Shown piece by piece: positions 1-5,055 of a stretch of DNA of 5,055 bases. The translations under genes and the position numbers were made by a program. The notes under the pieces are model-generated. The model had not been told where the DNA came from, did no database searches, and was given only the letters and a program-made list of their open reading frames with translations. The stretch is from the NCBI GenBank assembly GCA_938036585.1, contig CALHQN010000168.1, positions 1-5,055 of the forward strand, read 5' to 3'. Positions within the stretch are counted from its first letter, which is position 1. Each line of letters begins with the position of its first letter. This stretch comes from an uncultured Campylobacter sp. (GTDB taxonomy: Bacteria; Campylobacterota; Campylobacteria; Campylobacterales; Campylobacteraceae).

Positions 1-14
1 TTTACTAAATAATA

Positions 15-38
15 TTTAAGAATTTCAATATTCTTAAA
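15..38. promoter_or_regulatory. Perfect inverted repeat upstream of mfrA, candidate operator
   Basis: The arms TTTAAGAAT (15-23) and ATTCTTAAA (30-38) are perfect reverse complements separated by six bases. The repeat ends 12 bases before the -10 box, so it would cover the -35 region of the mfrA promoter, roughly -25 to -48 from a start near 63. This position suits a repressor or an upstream-contacting activator. Neither side is followed by a T-run, so it does not look like a terminator of an upstream gene. It does not match the FNR/CRP consensus half-sites TTGAT or TGTGA. The regulator is unknown. The symmetry is seen; the operator role is inferred. Confidence 0.45.
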
Positions 39-50
39 GAATTGATAATA

Positions 51-56
51 TATAAT
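51..56 (+). promoter_or_regulatory. -10 box of the mfrABE promoter
   Basis: TATAAT is an exact sigma-70 -10 hexamer in a very AT-rich stretch, with no convincing -35 hexamer at the usual spacing. This is typical of Campylobacter/Helicobacter vegetative promoters, which rely on AT periodicity instead. Transcription would start near 63, giving a leader of about 55 bases before the mfrA start. Overlapping TAATAT/GATAAT sequences (44-51) are weaker alternatives. Confidence 0.55.
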
Positions 57-118
57 CTCTAAAATCAATCAAAATTCTGTTTTGGCGCTGCCATTCAACG
101 AAATTTCAAGGAAGTACA

Positions 119-1999
119 ATGAGCGAATCAAATTTCAACAGACGCGATTTCTTAAAATCGGCCTGTATCAGCGTCGGCGCGCTTAGCCTTAGCGGCTGCG
201 TGGATACCGACAAAAGTAAAAGCGCAGACGGCGGCAACGAAGGCGGCCTTCCTAGTGTGGACGTACTTGTTATCGGCTCGGGAGGCGCGGGTTTGCGTGC
301 AGCCGTAGCGGTAAGAAAGAGTAATCCAAATCTCAGTGTCGTAGTAGCTACGAAGATGATGCCTTCGCGCAACGCCACCTGTATGGCGGAAGGCGGTATC
401 AACGGCGTTACGAGCTTCAGTGGCGGTGATTCATACAAGCTTCATGCCTACGACACCGTAAAGGGCGGCGCATATCTCGTAGATCAGGACGCCGCGATTA
501 AATTTTGCGAGCTTGCGGGCCCTACGATTGCCGAGATGGATTACATCGGCACGCTATTTTCCAGAAACGCCAGCGGCGGCGTGGACGGTAAAGAAAGCGG
601 CGTCCCGGGCGGCGTAGCACAGCGCTTTATGGGTGGCGCGTCTAAAAAACGATGCAACTACTCCGCCGATAAGACGGGTCATATCTTGATGCATGCCTGT
701 TTTGACGATGCGGTCAGCAACGGCGTGAAATTTTTAATCGATCACGAGTTGCTTGAGATCAGCGCGCCTGACGGCAGATGCGAGGGCGTCGTGCTTCGAA
801 ATATCCAAACCGGCGATTTTTATCCAGTGCTTTGCAAAGCCTTGGTAATCGCAACGGGCGGATATACGAGGATGTTTTACAACCGCACCTCGGTGCCTTA
901 TATCGCTACCGGCGACGGTATCGCGGCTGCACTGCGCGCGGGTCTTGGATTTAGCGATCCCGAGATGGTGCAGTTTCATCCGACCGGTATCAAAAGCGGC
1001 GGCGCGCTCATTACCGAAGCTGCGCGCGGCGAGGGCGGATATCTGCTTAATAACAAAGGCGAGCGCTTTATGAAAAACTACCACGAAAAGATGGAGCTTG
1101 CGCCGCGCGATGTCGTAGCTCGCGCGATCGAAACCGAGATTCGCGAGGGTAGGGGATACGGCGAGGGGCTAGGCGCATACGTGCTACTTGACGTAAGACA
1201 CCTCGGAAAAGATAAAATTTTAAAAGCCCTTCCTAAGATCAGACACACCGCCATTTTGTTTGAGGGTATCGATCTTATCGAACAGCCGATTCCGATTCGT
1301 CCGACCGCACACTACTCGATGGGCGGCATCGAAGTGTCTAAATTTGATGATATGAGCACTAAAATTTCGGGGCTTTACACCGCGGGCGAAGCGTCTTGTA
1401 TCTCGATCCACGGTGCAAATCGCTTGGGCGGAAATTCTTTAACCGACGCCGTCGTAACGGGCAAGCTCGCAGGACTCGGCGCAGCGGATTATGCCTCAAA
1501 GCAGGAGGGCTTCGGCTCTGGTAAAAGAGCAAGCGAGCTCGTGCAAAAATGGCAGGCTAAATTTAAGCAGATCGCAAACGGCTCGGGCAAGGCAAACGAG
1601 ATGTATGAGTTGCGCGAAGAGCTAGGCGCGCAGCTTTGGGACAATATGGGTATCTTTAGAACCGGCGAAAAGCTAGATCTGCTTTCGCAAAATTTAGAGG
1701 GTATCAGAGCGCGCTACGACGAGCTGCGCGTCGCGGATATAAATCCGGTTATGAATACCGCATTTACCGACTACGTCGAGCTTGGAAATTTGATCCTGCT
1801 TGCGCGCTGTGCGTGTTTGGCTGCGCAAAAGAGGCTGGAAAGCCGCGGCGCGCATACCAGAGAGGATTATCCGAAGCGCGACGATAAAAATTTCTTAAAG
1901 CACAGTATCGTGACGATGAACGACGCAGGAGAGCTAAGCTTGGGCTACAAAGAGGTCGTCGTTACGGAATTCTCTCTTGACGGAAGGAAACCTCAATGA
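119..1999 (+). CDS. mfrA: Periplasmic methylmenaquinol:fumarate reductase, flavoprotein subunit (MfrA/SdhA)
   Basis: This is the catalytic subunit of a complex II-type enzyme that reduces fumarate to succinate, 626 residues long. Residues 7-13 (NRRDFLK) are a twin-arginine motif followed by a short hydrophobic stretch, so the folded protein should be exported. Residues 24-27 (LSGC) also fit a lipobox. The FAD dinucleotide-binding motif GSGGAG is at 53-58. Active-site residues recognisable by comparison with E. coli FrdA are His287 (HPTG), Glu300 and Arg303 (EAARGEGG), Arg330 (APRD), His398 (AHYSMGGIE) and Arg435 (NRLGGNS). The position of the usual FAD-linking histidine is Ala86 (RNATCMAEGG), so flavin is probably bound non-covalently. 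The start is supported by AAGGAAG at 108-114 and by the signal peptide. The stop overlaps the mfrB start (ATGA). The Tat signal separates it from the cytoplasmic FrdA of the same bacteria, which has none. The symbol follows Wolinella and C. jejuni usage; sdhA is the older name. Confidence 0.93.
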   Translation: MSESNFNRRDFLKSACISVGALSLSGCVDTDKSKSADGGNEGGLPSVDVLVIGSGGAGLRAAVAVRKSNPNLSVVVATKMMPSRNATCMAEGGINGVTSFSGGDSYKLHAYDTVKGGAYLVDQDAAIKFCELAGPTIAEMDYIGTLFSRNASGGVDGKESGVPGGVAQRFMGGASKKRCNYSADKTGHILMHACFDDAVSNGVKFLIDHELLEISAPDGRCEGVVLRNIQTGDFYPVLCKALVIATGGYTRMFYNRTSVPYIATGDGIAAALRAGLGFSDPEMVQFHPTGIKSGGALITEAARGEGGYLLNNKGERFMKNYHEKMELAPRDVVARAIETEIREGRGYGEGLGAYVLLDVRHLGKDKILKALPKIRHTAILFEGIDLIEQPIPIRPTAHYSMGGIEVSKFDDMSTKISGLYTAGEASCISIHGANRLGGNSLTDAVVTGKLAGLGAADYASKQEGFGSGKRASELVQKWQAKFKQIANGSGKANEMYELREELGAQLWDNMGIFRTGEKLDLLSQNLEGIRARYDELRVADINPVMNTAFTDYVELGNLILLARCACLAAQKRLESRGAHTREDYPKRDDKNFLKHSIVTMNDAGELSLGYKEVVVTEFSLDGRKPQ

Positions 2000-2970
2000 A
2001 ATTTATCATAGACCGCTTCGACGGAAGCAAAAATTATAAGCAAGCCTATGAGCTTAGTTTGGAGCAGATCAAAGGAAAGACCCTGCTTGGAGTTTTGCAA
2101 TTTATAAAGCAAAATTTAGACATCACTTTAAATTTTACCGCAGCGTGTCGTATGGCGATATGTGGAGCCTGTGCCGTGAGGGTAAACGGACACTCATATC
2201 TCGCCTGCGATACCAAGATGGAGGCTCTGCTTGCGGAGTATGAAAACCCTGATAGCTTTACGATCTCTGCGTTAAATAATTTTCGAGTGATCTCGGATCT
2301 AGTTGTGGATTGGGAACCTAGTATCGAAAATTTAAGAAAGATTAAACCTACTATTACTCCTAAGAAAGAATTTAGCGCAGAGAAGGGCTGTAAACAAAGC
2401 CCTGAGCAGATGGAGCGCGTCAAAAAGCAGTGGGATTGCATACTTTGCGGATGTTGCGCTAGCGAATGCAATAAGCTTGGAGCGGACGCGAGCGATTATA
2501 TGCAACCCTTTGTTTTCACGCATGCTAACCGCGCCGCGTTTGATTCAAGAAGCAGGGACGCTATGCCTCATCTAAAGCCTGCGGTTCTAAACGGATTATG
2601 GCTATGCGTACACTGCCAAGAGTGCGCCGATCGCTGTCCTAAAGGCATAAGCGCTCAAAGCGATATTACCGCGCTTCGCGCCTTAGCGATGAAAAAAGGA
2701 CTTACCGCAGGAAGCGGCCCTGGTCACGCAGAGGCATTCCTGCTAGATATCGTAGAGGGAAGCGGAAGGTTAAACGAGATCAAGCTAGCCTTAAGAAGCG
2801 AAGGGGTATTTGCCAATATGGGCAAGATGGACGTAGCGGCAAATTTGATGATGGCCGGCAAGATGAATCCTCTTCATGCTTTCGGCGAAGAGGAGATCGA
2901 GGGACATGCAGGACTCGTTAAGATGATAGAGGCCGCACGCAAAGCTCAAGCTAGCGGCGAGATAGAATAA
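1996..2970 (+). CDS. mfrB: Methylmenaquinol:fumarate reductase, iron-sulfur subunit (MfrB/SdhB)
   Basis: This 324-residue protein carries electrons from the quinol side to the MfrA flavin. The N-terminal ferredoxin-like domain has the [2Fe-2S] ligands Cys51, Cys56, Cys59 and Cys71 (CRMAICGAC). The C-terminal half has CxxCxxCxxxC at 148, 151, 154 and 158, followed by Asn instead of the usual Pro, with an extra Cys153. A second such motif lies at 204, 207, 210 and 214, followed by Pro. Classical FrdB/SdhB lacks the second cysteine of the last motif and holds [3Fe-4S] there. Here all four are present, as in class E enzymes, so a second [4Fe-4S] cluster is likely. It is about 80 residues longer than E. 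coli FrdB, mostly as a C-terminal tail after about residue 230. There is no signal peptide, so export would be by hitchhiking on MfrA through Tat. The start overlaps the mfrA stop (translational coupling), with AAGGAA at 1984-1989. Confidence 0.92.
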   Translation: MKFIIDRFDGSKNYKQAYELSLEQIKGKTLLGVLQFIKQNLDITLNFTAACRMAICGACAVRVNGHSYLACDTKMEALLAEYENPDSFTISALNNFRVISDLVVDWEPSIENLRKIKPTITPKKEFSAEKGCKQSPEQMERVKKQWDCILCGCCASECNKLGADASDYMQPFVFTHANRAAFDSRSRDAMPHLKPAVLNGLWLCVHCQECADRCPKGISAQSDITALRALAMKKGLTAGSGPGHAEAFLLDIVEGSGRLNEIKLALRSEGVFANMGKMDVAANLMMAGKMNPLHAFGEEEIEGHAGLVKMIEAARKAQASGEIE

Positions 2971-2975
2971 GGAGG
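2969..2975 (+). promoter_or_regulatory. Near-perfect Shine-Dalgarno of mfrE
   Basis: AAGGAGG, complementary to the 16S rRNA tail, overlaps the last bases of the mfrB stop codon and lies five bases before the mfrE ATG. It is the strongest ribosome binding site in the window and fixes the mfrE start. Confidence 0.8.
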
Positions 2976-2980
2976 AGAGG

Positions 2981-3838
2981 ATGAATAACGAATTTGCATT
3001 TTTCCCGGGTTGCGTTTTAAGTCAAGCCGCAAAGGAATCTAAAATTTCACTTGAAGCGATCGCTCCGGTGCTGGGTATTAAACTTCACGAGATAAAGGGC
3101 TGGAGCTGCTGCGGGGCTAGTCAAGCTCAATGCGTCGATCCTATGGCAAGCTTAGTGGCTAATGCCAGAAATATCGCGCTAGCCGAGGGTATGAATATGC
3201 CTCTGCTAACTACCTGCTCCACCTGTATGCTAACTCTAACTAAAGCAAAGCTTGCTTTGGATAAGGGTGCTAAAAGCTATATCAATACCTTTTTAAAAGA
3301 GGGCGGTATGCAGTATCAGGGAAGCACTGAGATAACGAGCCTGCTTTGGGTTCTATATCAAAGCTTAGACACTCTAAAAGCTAAGGTCACGAGGCCGCTA
3401 ACAAACTTAAAAGTAGCTCTATTTTACGGCTGTCATTCATTAAGACCGGAGCGCGAGCTTAAAAAAGAAAGCTCGACCAACCCAAAGAGCTTTGAAGCGG
3501 TAGTTAGCGCACTTGGCGCTCAGATCGTGCCTTTTGAAAAACGCCTTGATTGCTGCGGTTTTCACGCTAGCTATCCTGCGGTAAAATCGGTTCAAAAGAT
3601 GTCAAGCGAGATCGTAAATGACGCTGCCGAGCACGGAGCGGACGTCGTAGTTACCCCTTGTCCGCTATGCCAGATGCAGTTAGATATCTATCAGGAGCGA
3701 TACCAAGAAGCGATGAACTCCAAGGCAAGAAAGCCGATCATCCACCTATCTCAGCTTGTAGGCCTTGCTCTTGGGCTAAGCAACGAACAGCTTGGACTAA
3801 ACATCAATATCCAAGATGCAACGAGATTGGTAAGCTAG
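2981..3838 (+). CDS. mfrE: Methylmenaquinol:fumarate reductase, CCG-domain subunit (MfrE/SdhE)
   Basis: This 285-residue protein replaces the cytochrome b anchor of ordinary complex II. It has two cysteine-rich CCG domains of the HdrB/SdhE type. The first has Cys11 (FPGC), Cys43-Cys44 (SCCG), Cys79 and Cys82 (CSTC). The second has Cys151 (FYGC), Cys191-Cys192 (DCCG), Cys227 and Cys230 (CPLC). Spacing fits C-x31-39-CC-x34-35-CxxC in both. In HdrB/SdhE relatives these domains bind non-cubane [4Fe-4S] and/or zinc. I see no transmembrane helix and no signal peptide, so membrane contact would be peripheral and export would depend on MfrA. It should take electrons from methylmenaquinol and pass them to MfrB. 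It starts 10 bases after mfrB and is the last gene of the operon. Both CCG motifs are complete, so I see no sign of decay. GlpC or HdrB could look similar in isolation, but the gene order settles it. Confidence 0.9.
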   Translation: MNNEFAFFPGCVLSQAAKESKISLEAIAPVLGIKLHEIKGWSCCGASQAQCVDPMASLVANARNIALAEGMNMPLLTTCSTCMLTLTKAKLALDKGAKSYINTFLKEGGMQYQGSTEITSLLWVLYQSLDTLKAKVTRPLTNLKVALFYGCHSLRPERELKKESSTNPKSFEAVVSALGAQIVPFEKRLDCCGFHASYPAVKSVQKMSSEIVNDAAEHGADVVVTPCPLCQMQLDIYQERYQEAMNSKARKPIIHLSQLVGLALGLSNEQLGLNINIQDATRLVS

Positions 3839-3850
3839 TTTTTGAGAAAT

Positions 3851-3868
3851 TTTTAGAATTTTCTAAAA
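3851..3868 (+). terminator. Weak AT hairpin after mfrE, possible terminator
   Basis: TTTTAGAA (3851-3858) and TTCTAAAA (3861-3868) form an 8-bp AT-rich stem beginning 13 bases after the mfrE stop. The literal loop is two bases, so the innermost pairs must open. There is no following U-tract, so termination here is only a guess. Confidence 0.22.
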
Positions 3869-3873
3869 TTTAA

Positions 3874-3945
3874 CGGATGATTTTACAAAAATACTTCGCT
3901 GCGGCGCACATAGTGCGCCTTGTGAGTATTTCACAAAATCATCCG
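3874..3945. repeat. 72-base imperfect inverted repeat with nested GC hairpin
   Basis: The outer arms CGGATGATTTT (3874-3884) and AAAATCATCCG (3935-3945) pair perfectly over 11 bp. After a small internal loop, AAATACT (3889-3895) pairs with AGTATTT (3925-3931). At the centre GGCGCAC (3903-3909) pairs with GTGCGCC (3913-3919) around the loop ATA. The structure lies 35 bases after the mfrE stop. It could be a 3' stabilising or terminating hairpin, a small RNA, or a dispersed repeat. No T-run follows on the plus strand, and the minus-strand exit is only moderately T-rich. The pairing is seen; the function is unknown. Confidence 0.7.
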
Positions 3946-4020
3946 ACCTACGCTTACTTTATCCTAAAATACTTTCCGCTACTATAAAATTCTTGGATAA
4001 AATTTCATCGCTTCGTAAAT

Positions 4021-4069
4021 TTTAATGCTTCATAAAATTTAATGCTTTTTCTGCTGTAATTTAATGTTT
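4021..4069. repeat. Three copies of a TTTAATGCTT direct repeat
   Basis: TTTAATGCTT occurs exactly at 4021-4030 and 4038-4047, and as TTTAATGTTT at 4060-4069, with start-to-start spacing of 17 and 22 bases. The copies sit in AT-rich DNA about 160-200 bases before the flavodoxin start. They may be an unstable duplication or sites for a DNA-binding protein; nothing indicates which. Confidence 0.5.
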
Positions 4070-4196
4070 CGCCCGCCGAGCAAATTTTAATCCGCCTTTT
4101 AAATTTCATAAATTTGAAATTCTAAAATTTACTGCATTTGCCTATGCCGAACCTGCCGCGCAAAATCTATTTTAACTGAGATTTTATCTTATTTTG

Positions 4197-4211
4197 TTAG
4201 AATCATTCTTA
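4197..4211. promoter_or_regulatory. Fur-box-like 7-1-7 palindrome over the flavodoxin promoter
   Basis: TTAGAAT-C-ATTCTTA is a 7-1-7 inverted repeat with one mismatched pair; the inner 11 bases are perfect. Against the general Fur pattern TGATAAT-N-ATTATCA it agrees at 10 of 14 arm positions. It covers the -10 box and probable start site, a typical repressor position, and flavodoxins commonly replace ferredoxin under iron limitation. Fur control is an inference from this arrangement. PerR-type boxes are similar and cannot be excluded. Confidence 0.35.
4198..4203 (+). promoter_or_regulatory. -10 box of the flavodoxin promoter
   Basis: TAGAAT, preceded by a T-rich stretch and by TTGT as a weak extended element, is a plausible -10 hexamer. 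Transcription would start near 4210, leaving a short leader of about 18 bases with AAGGAG at 4217-4222, five bases before the ATG. No -35 box is evident, as expected for Campylobacter. Confidence 0.45.
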
Positions 4212-4227
4212 TTTTTAAGGAGAAAAA

Positions 4228-4710
4228 ATGAAAAAACTATTAGTTTACGCCACCAAAGGCGGCGACACGAAAGTCGTGAGCGAATACATCGCTTCAAAGC
4301 TCGGCTTTGAGATCAAGGAGGCCAAAGAGCTAAATGAGGAGGATTTGGCAGGAGCGGGCGCGTTTATTTTTGCGGCTTCGACGCACGGCGACGGACAGAT
4401 CCAGGCTAAATTTGACGACAAATTGGAGCTTTTGAATAAAACCGATTTTGACGGACGCAAGGTCGCGCTCATAGGCGTTGGCAACGTCGAGCGCCACGGC
4501 AGCGATTTTTGCAGCGGTATGAGTGCGTTTTTGCCAGTGCTTAAAAAGGCCGATCTCATCGGCGCTTGGGGCGCGGAGGGCTATAAATTTAAACATTCGC
4601 GCGCCTTCATAAACGGCAAATTCGTGGGTCTCACGATCGATTTTAAGGGCGACGAGCACTGGCAGGCGAGGGCTGATAAATGGATCGCCGCAGTTGGAGG
4701 CGAGTTTTAA
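4228..4710 (+). CDS. Long-chain flavodoxin, divergent
   Basis: This 160-residue protein is a small FMN-binding electron carrier of the cytoplasm. The phosphate-binding loop is at residues 8-14 (ATKGGDT), the second FMN loop at 51-59 (STHGDGQIQ) and the third at 83-94 (GVGNVERHGSDF). The segment at about 112-138, with GYKFKHSRA and GKFVGLTID, is the extra strand loop that marks long-chain flavodoxins; length and order fit FldA. The aromatic residues that usually sandwich the flavin (Trp57 and Tyr94 in Anabaena) align with His53 and His90, and the usual GDQ is GNV, so redox behaviour may differ from housekeeping FldA. It could be the main flavodoxin, the partner of pyruvate or 2-oxoglutarate oxidoreductases in epsilonproteobacteria, or a specialised paralogue. 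I give no symbol for that reason. It has its own promoter and RBS (4217-4222) and no operon partner in the window. Confidence 0.85.
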   Translation: MKKLLVYATKGGDTKVVSEYIASKLGFEIKEAKELNEEDLAGAGAFIFAASTHGDGQIQAKFDDKLELLNKTDFDGRKVALIGVGNVERHGSDFCSGMSAFLPVLKKADLIGAWGAEGYKFKHSRAFINGKFVGLTIDFKGDEHWQARADKWIAAVGGEF

Positions 4711-4723
4711 ATTTCACTCGCCT
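4698..4723 (+). terminator. Hairpin spanning the flavodoxin stop codon
   Basis: AGGCGAGT (4698-4705) and ACTCGCCT (4716-4723) form a perfect 8-bp stem with a 10-base loop that contains the TAA stop. It is well placed to end or protect the transcript, but no U-tract follows, so it is at best an atypical terminator. Confidence 0.35.
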
Positions 4724-4869
4724 GCTTCCGAGCGAAGTCCTCTTAAATTTTACTCGCCACAGCGTTAGAATTTCCGCCGCATTCAAGCACCGCCTGCTCA
4801 TGCCACGTAAAATTTATCGCTAGCGGGAGCCGCAAATTCCGGCTCGCTGCGCCGAATAGCTCTAAACAA

Positions 4870-4898
4870 TTGCCGCGATAAAATTTAGTTCGCGGCAA
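4870..4898. repeat. Perfect GC-rich inverted repeat
   Basis: TTGCCGCG (4870-4877) and CGCGGCAA (4891-4898) pair perfectly over 8 bp around a 13-base AT-rich loop containing AAATTT. No gene is adjacent on either strand. A weaker bulged stem lies just upstream (AGC..GAGCC, 4822-4831, with GGCTCGCT, 4841-4848). Confidence 0.55.
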
Positions 4899-5035
4899 CT
4901 TGCAAGCTGTTCGTGTGATAAAGCGATAAATTCCGCCCGTGATGCTTGTACGCCATTGGTGCGATAAAATCTTGCTTTCGCGACAAAATTTCGCTCGCGC
5001 GGCATCTATGTATCGCCCGCACGTCAAAATTTCAA

Positions 5036-5055
5036 GCTCCGCTTCCGAGCGGAGC
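5036..5055. repeat. Perfect 8-bp hairpin at the window edge
   Basis: GCTCCGCT and AGCGGAGC form a perfect stem around TCCG, ending at the last base of the window. The stability and tight loop resemble an intrinsic terminator, but any T-run would lie outside. The core GCTTCCGAGCG (5041-5051) is also present at 4724-4734, just after the flavodoxin gene. Confidence 0.5.

Larger units (their letters stand above)
3839..4227. other. 389-base intergenic region between mfrE and the flavodoxin gene
   Basis: I find no credible coding sequence here. The region is AT-rich with GC-rich islands. It holds the post-mfrE hairpins, the TTTAATGCTT repeats, nine AAATTT words, a minor 7-bp inverted repeat (AATTTCA at 4102-4108 with TGAAATT at 4115-4121), and the flavodoxin promoter. 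Its length and its internal promoter suggest that the flavodoxin gene is a separate transcription unit. Confidence 0.7.
4711..5055. other. 345-base non-coding tail with hairpins and AT-core/GC-flank motifs
   Basis: I find no supportable gene here. A 94-codon minus-strand open frame (4743-5027) has no recognisable domain and runs through all the repeats. The region alternates AAATTT-like cores with GC-rich flanks such as GATAAAATTTAGTTCGCGG. Similar units occur near 4745, 4767, 4808, 4878, 4926, 4964, 4983 and 5024. It reads as degenerate repeated intergenic DNA. Confidence 0.55.

Noticed and set aside
41..69. ATTGAT/ATCAAT inverted repeat (41-46 and 64-69) as an FNR site before mfrA
   Set aside because: The half-sites resemble TTGAT/ATCAA, but the spacer is 17 bases instead of 4 and they flank the -10 box.
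734..1084. 116-codon minus-strand frame inside mfrA
   Set aside because: It is antisense to a strongly conserved catalytic region and shows no independent start signal or domain.
2981..3838. mfrE as a heterodisulfide reductase HdrB or a GlpC-like subunit
   Set aside because: The CCG domains are shared, but the tight operon with mfrA and mfrB identifies it as the class E complex II subunit.
3658..3873. 71-codon plus-strand frame overlapping the end of mfrE
   Set aside because: It lies in another frame of mfrE, whose second CCG domain is intact; its composition is that of an out-of-frame shadow.
3958..4001. TTTATCC/GGATAAA inverted repeat as a hairpin or operator
   Set aside because: The arms are only 7 bp with 30 bases between and no further pairing, which is weak for AT-rich DNA.
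4021..4069. Repeats as a CRISPR array
   Set aside because: The units are only 10 bases, spacers are 7 and 12 bases, and there are no cas genes.
4743..5027. 94-codon open frame on the minus strand in the 3' gene-free region
   Set aside because: It has no recognisable domain, no evident ribosome binding context, and is made largely of the repeated AAATTT/GC units.

Overview
The window looks like chromosomal DNA from an epsilonproteobacterium, most likely a Campylobacter with relatively high GC, such as the oral C. gracilis/rectus/curvus group. Three things point there: recognisable periplasmic methylmenaquinol:fumarate reductase genes, AT-rich intergenic DNA with a TATAAT -10 box and no clear -35 box, and a striking excess of the word AAATTT. 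The species is an inference, not an identification.

Positions 1-118 hold the promoter region of an operon: a perfect 9-bp inverted repeat (15-38), a consensus -10 box (51-56) and a ribosome binding site. Positions 119-3838 hold three tightly packed genes, mfrA-mfrB-mfrE (also annotated sdhA-sdhB-sdhE). mfrA and mfrB overlap by ATGA, and mfrB and mfrE are 10 bases apart with a near-perfect Shine-Dalgarno sequence. They encode a twin-arginine-exported flavoprotein, an iron-sulfur protein with three cysteine clusters, and a protein with two CCG domains in place of a cytochrome b anchor. Together they should form the class E ('non-classical complex II') enzyme that passes electrons from low-potential methylmenaquinol to fumarate on the periplasmic side.

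Positions 3839-4227 contain no gene that I can support. They hold a weak AT hairpin, a 72-base imperfect inverted repeat, three copies of TTTAATGCTT-like sequence, and a promoter. That promoter drives a 160-residue long-chain flavodoxin (4228-4710), with a Fur-box-like 7-1-7 palindrome lying over its -10 box and start site. Positions 4711-5055 contain no credible gene, but several GC-rich hairpins separated by AAATTT cores; a perfect 8-bp stem sits exactly at the window edge.

I see no wholly new system. The points most worth following up are deviations inside known families: MfrA lacks the histidine that normally binds FAD covalently and carries a lipobox in its Tat signal, MfrB has a fully cysteine-ligated third cluster motif, and the flavodoxin has histidines at both positions that normally stack on FMN.
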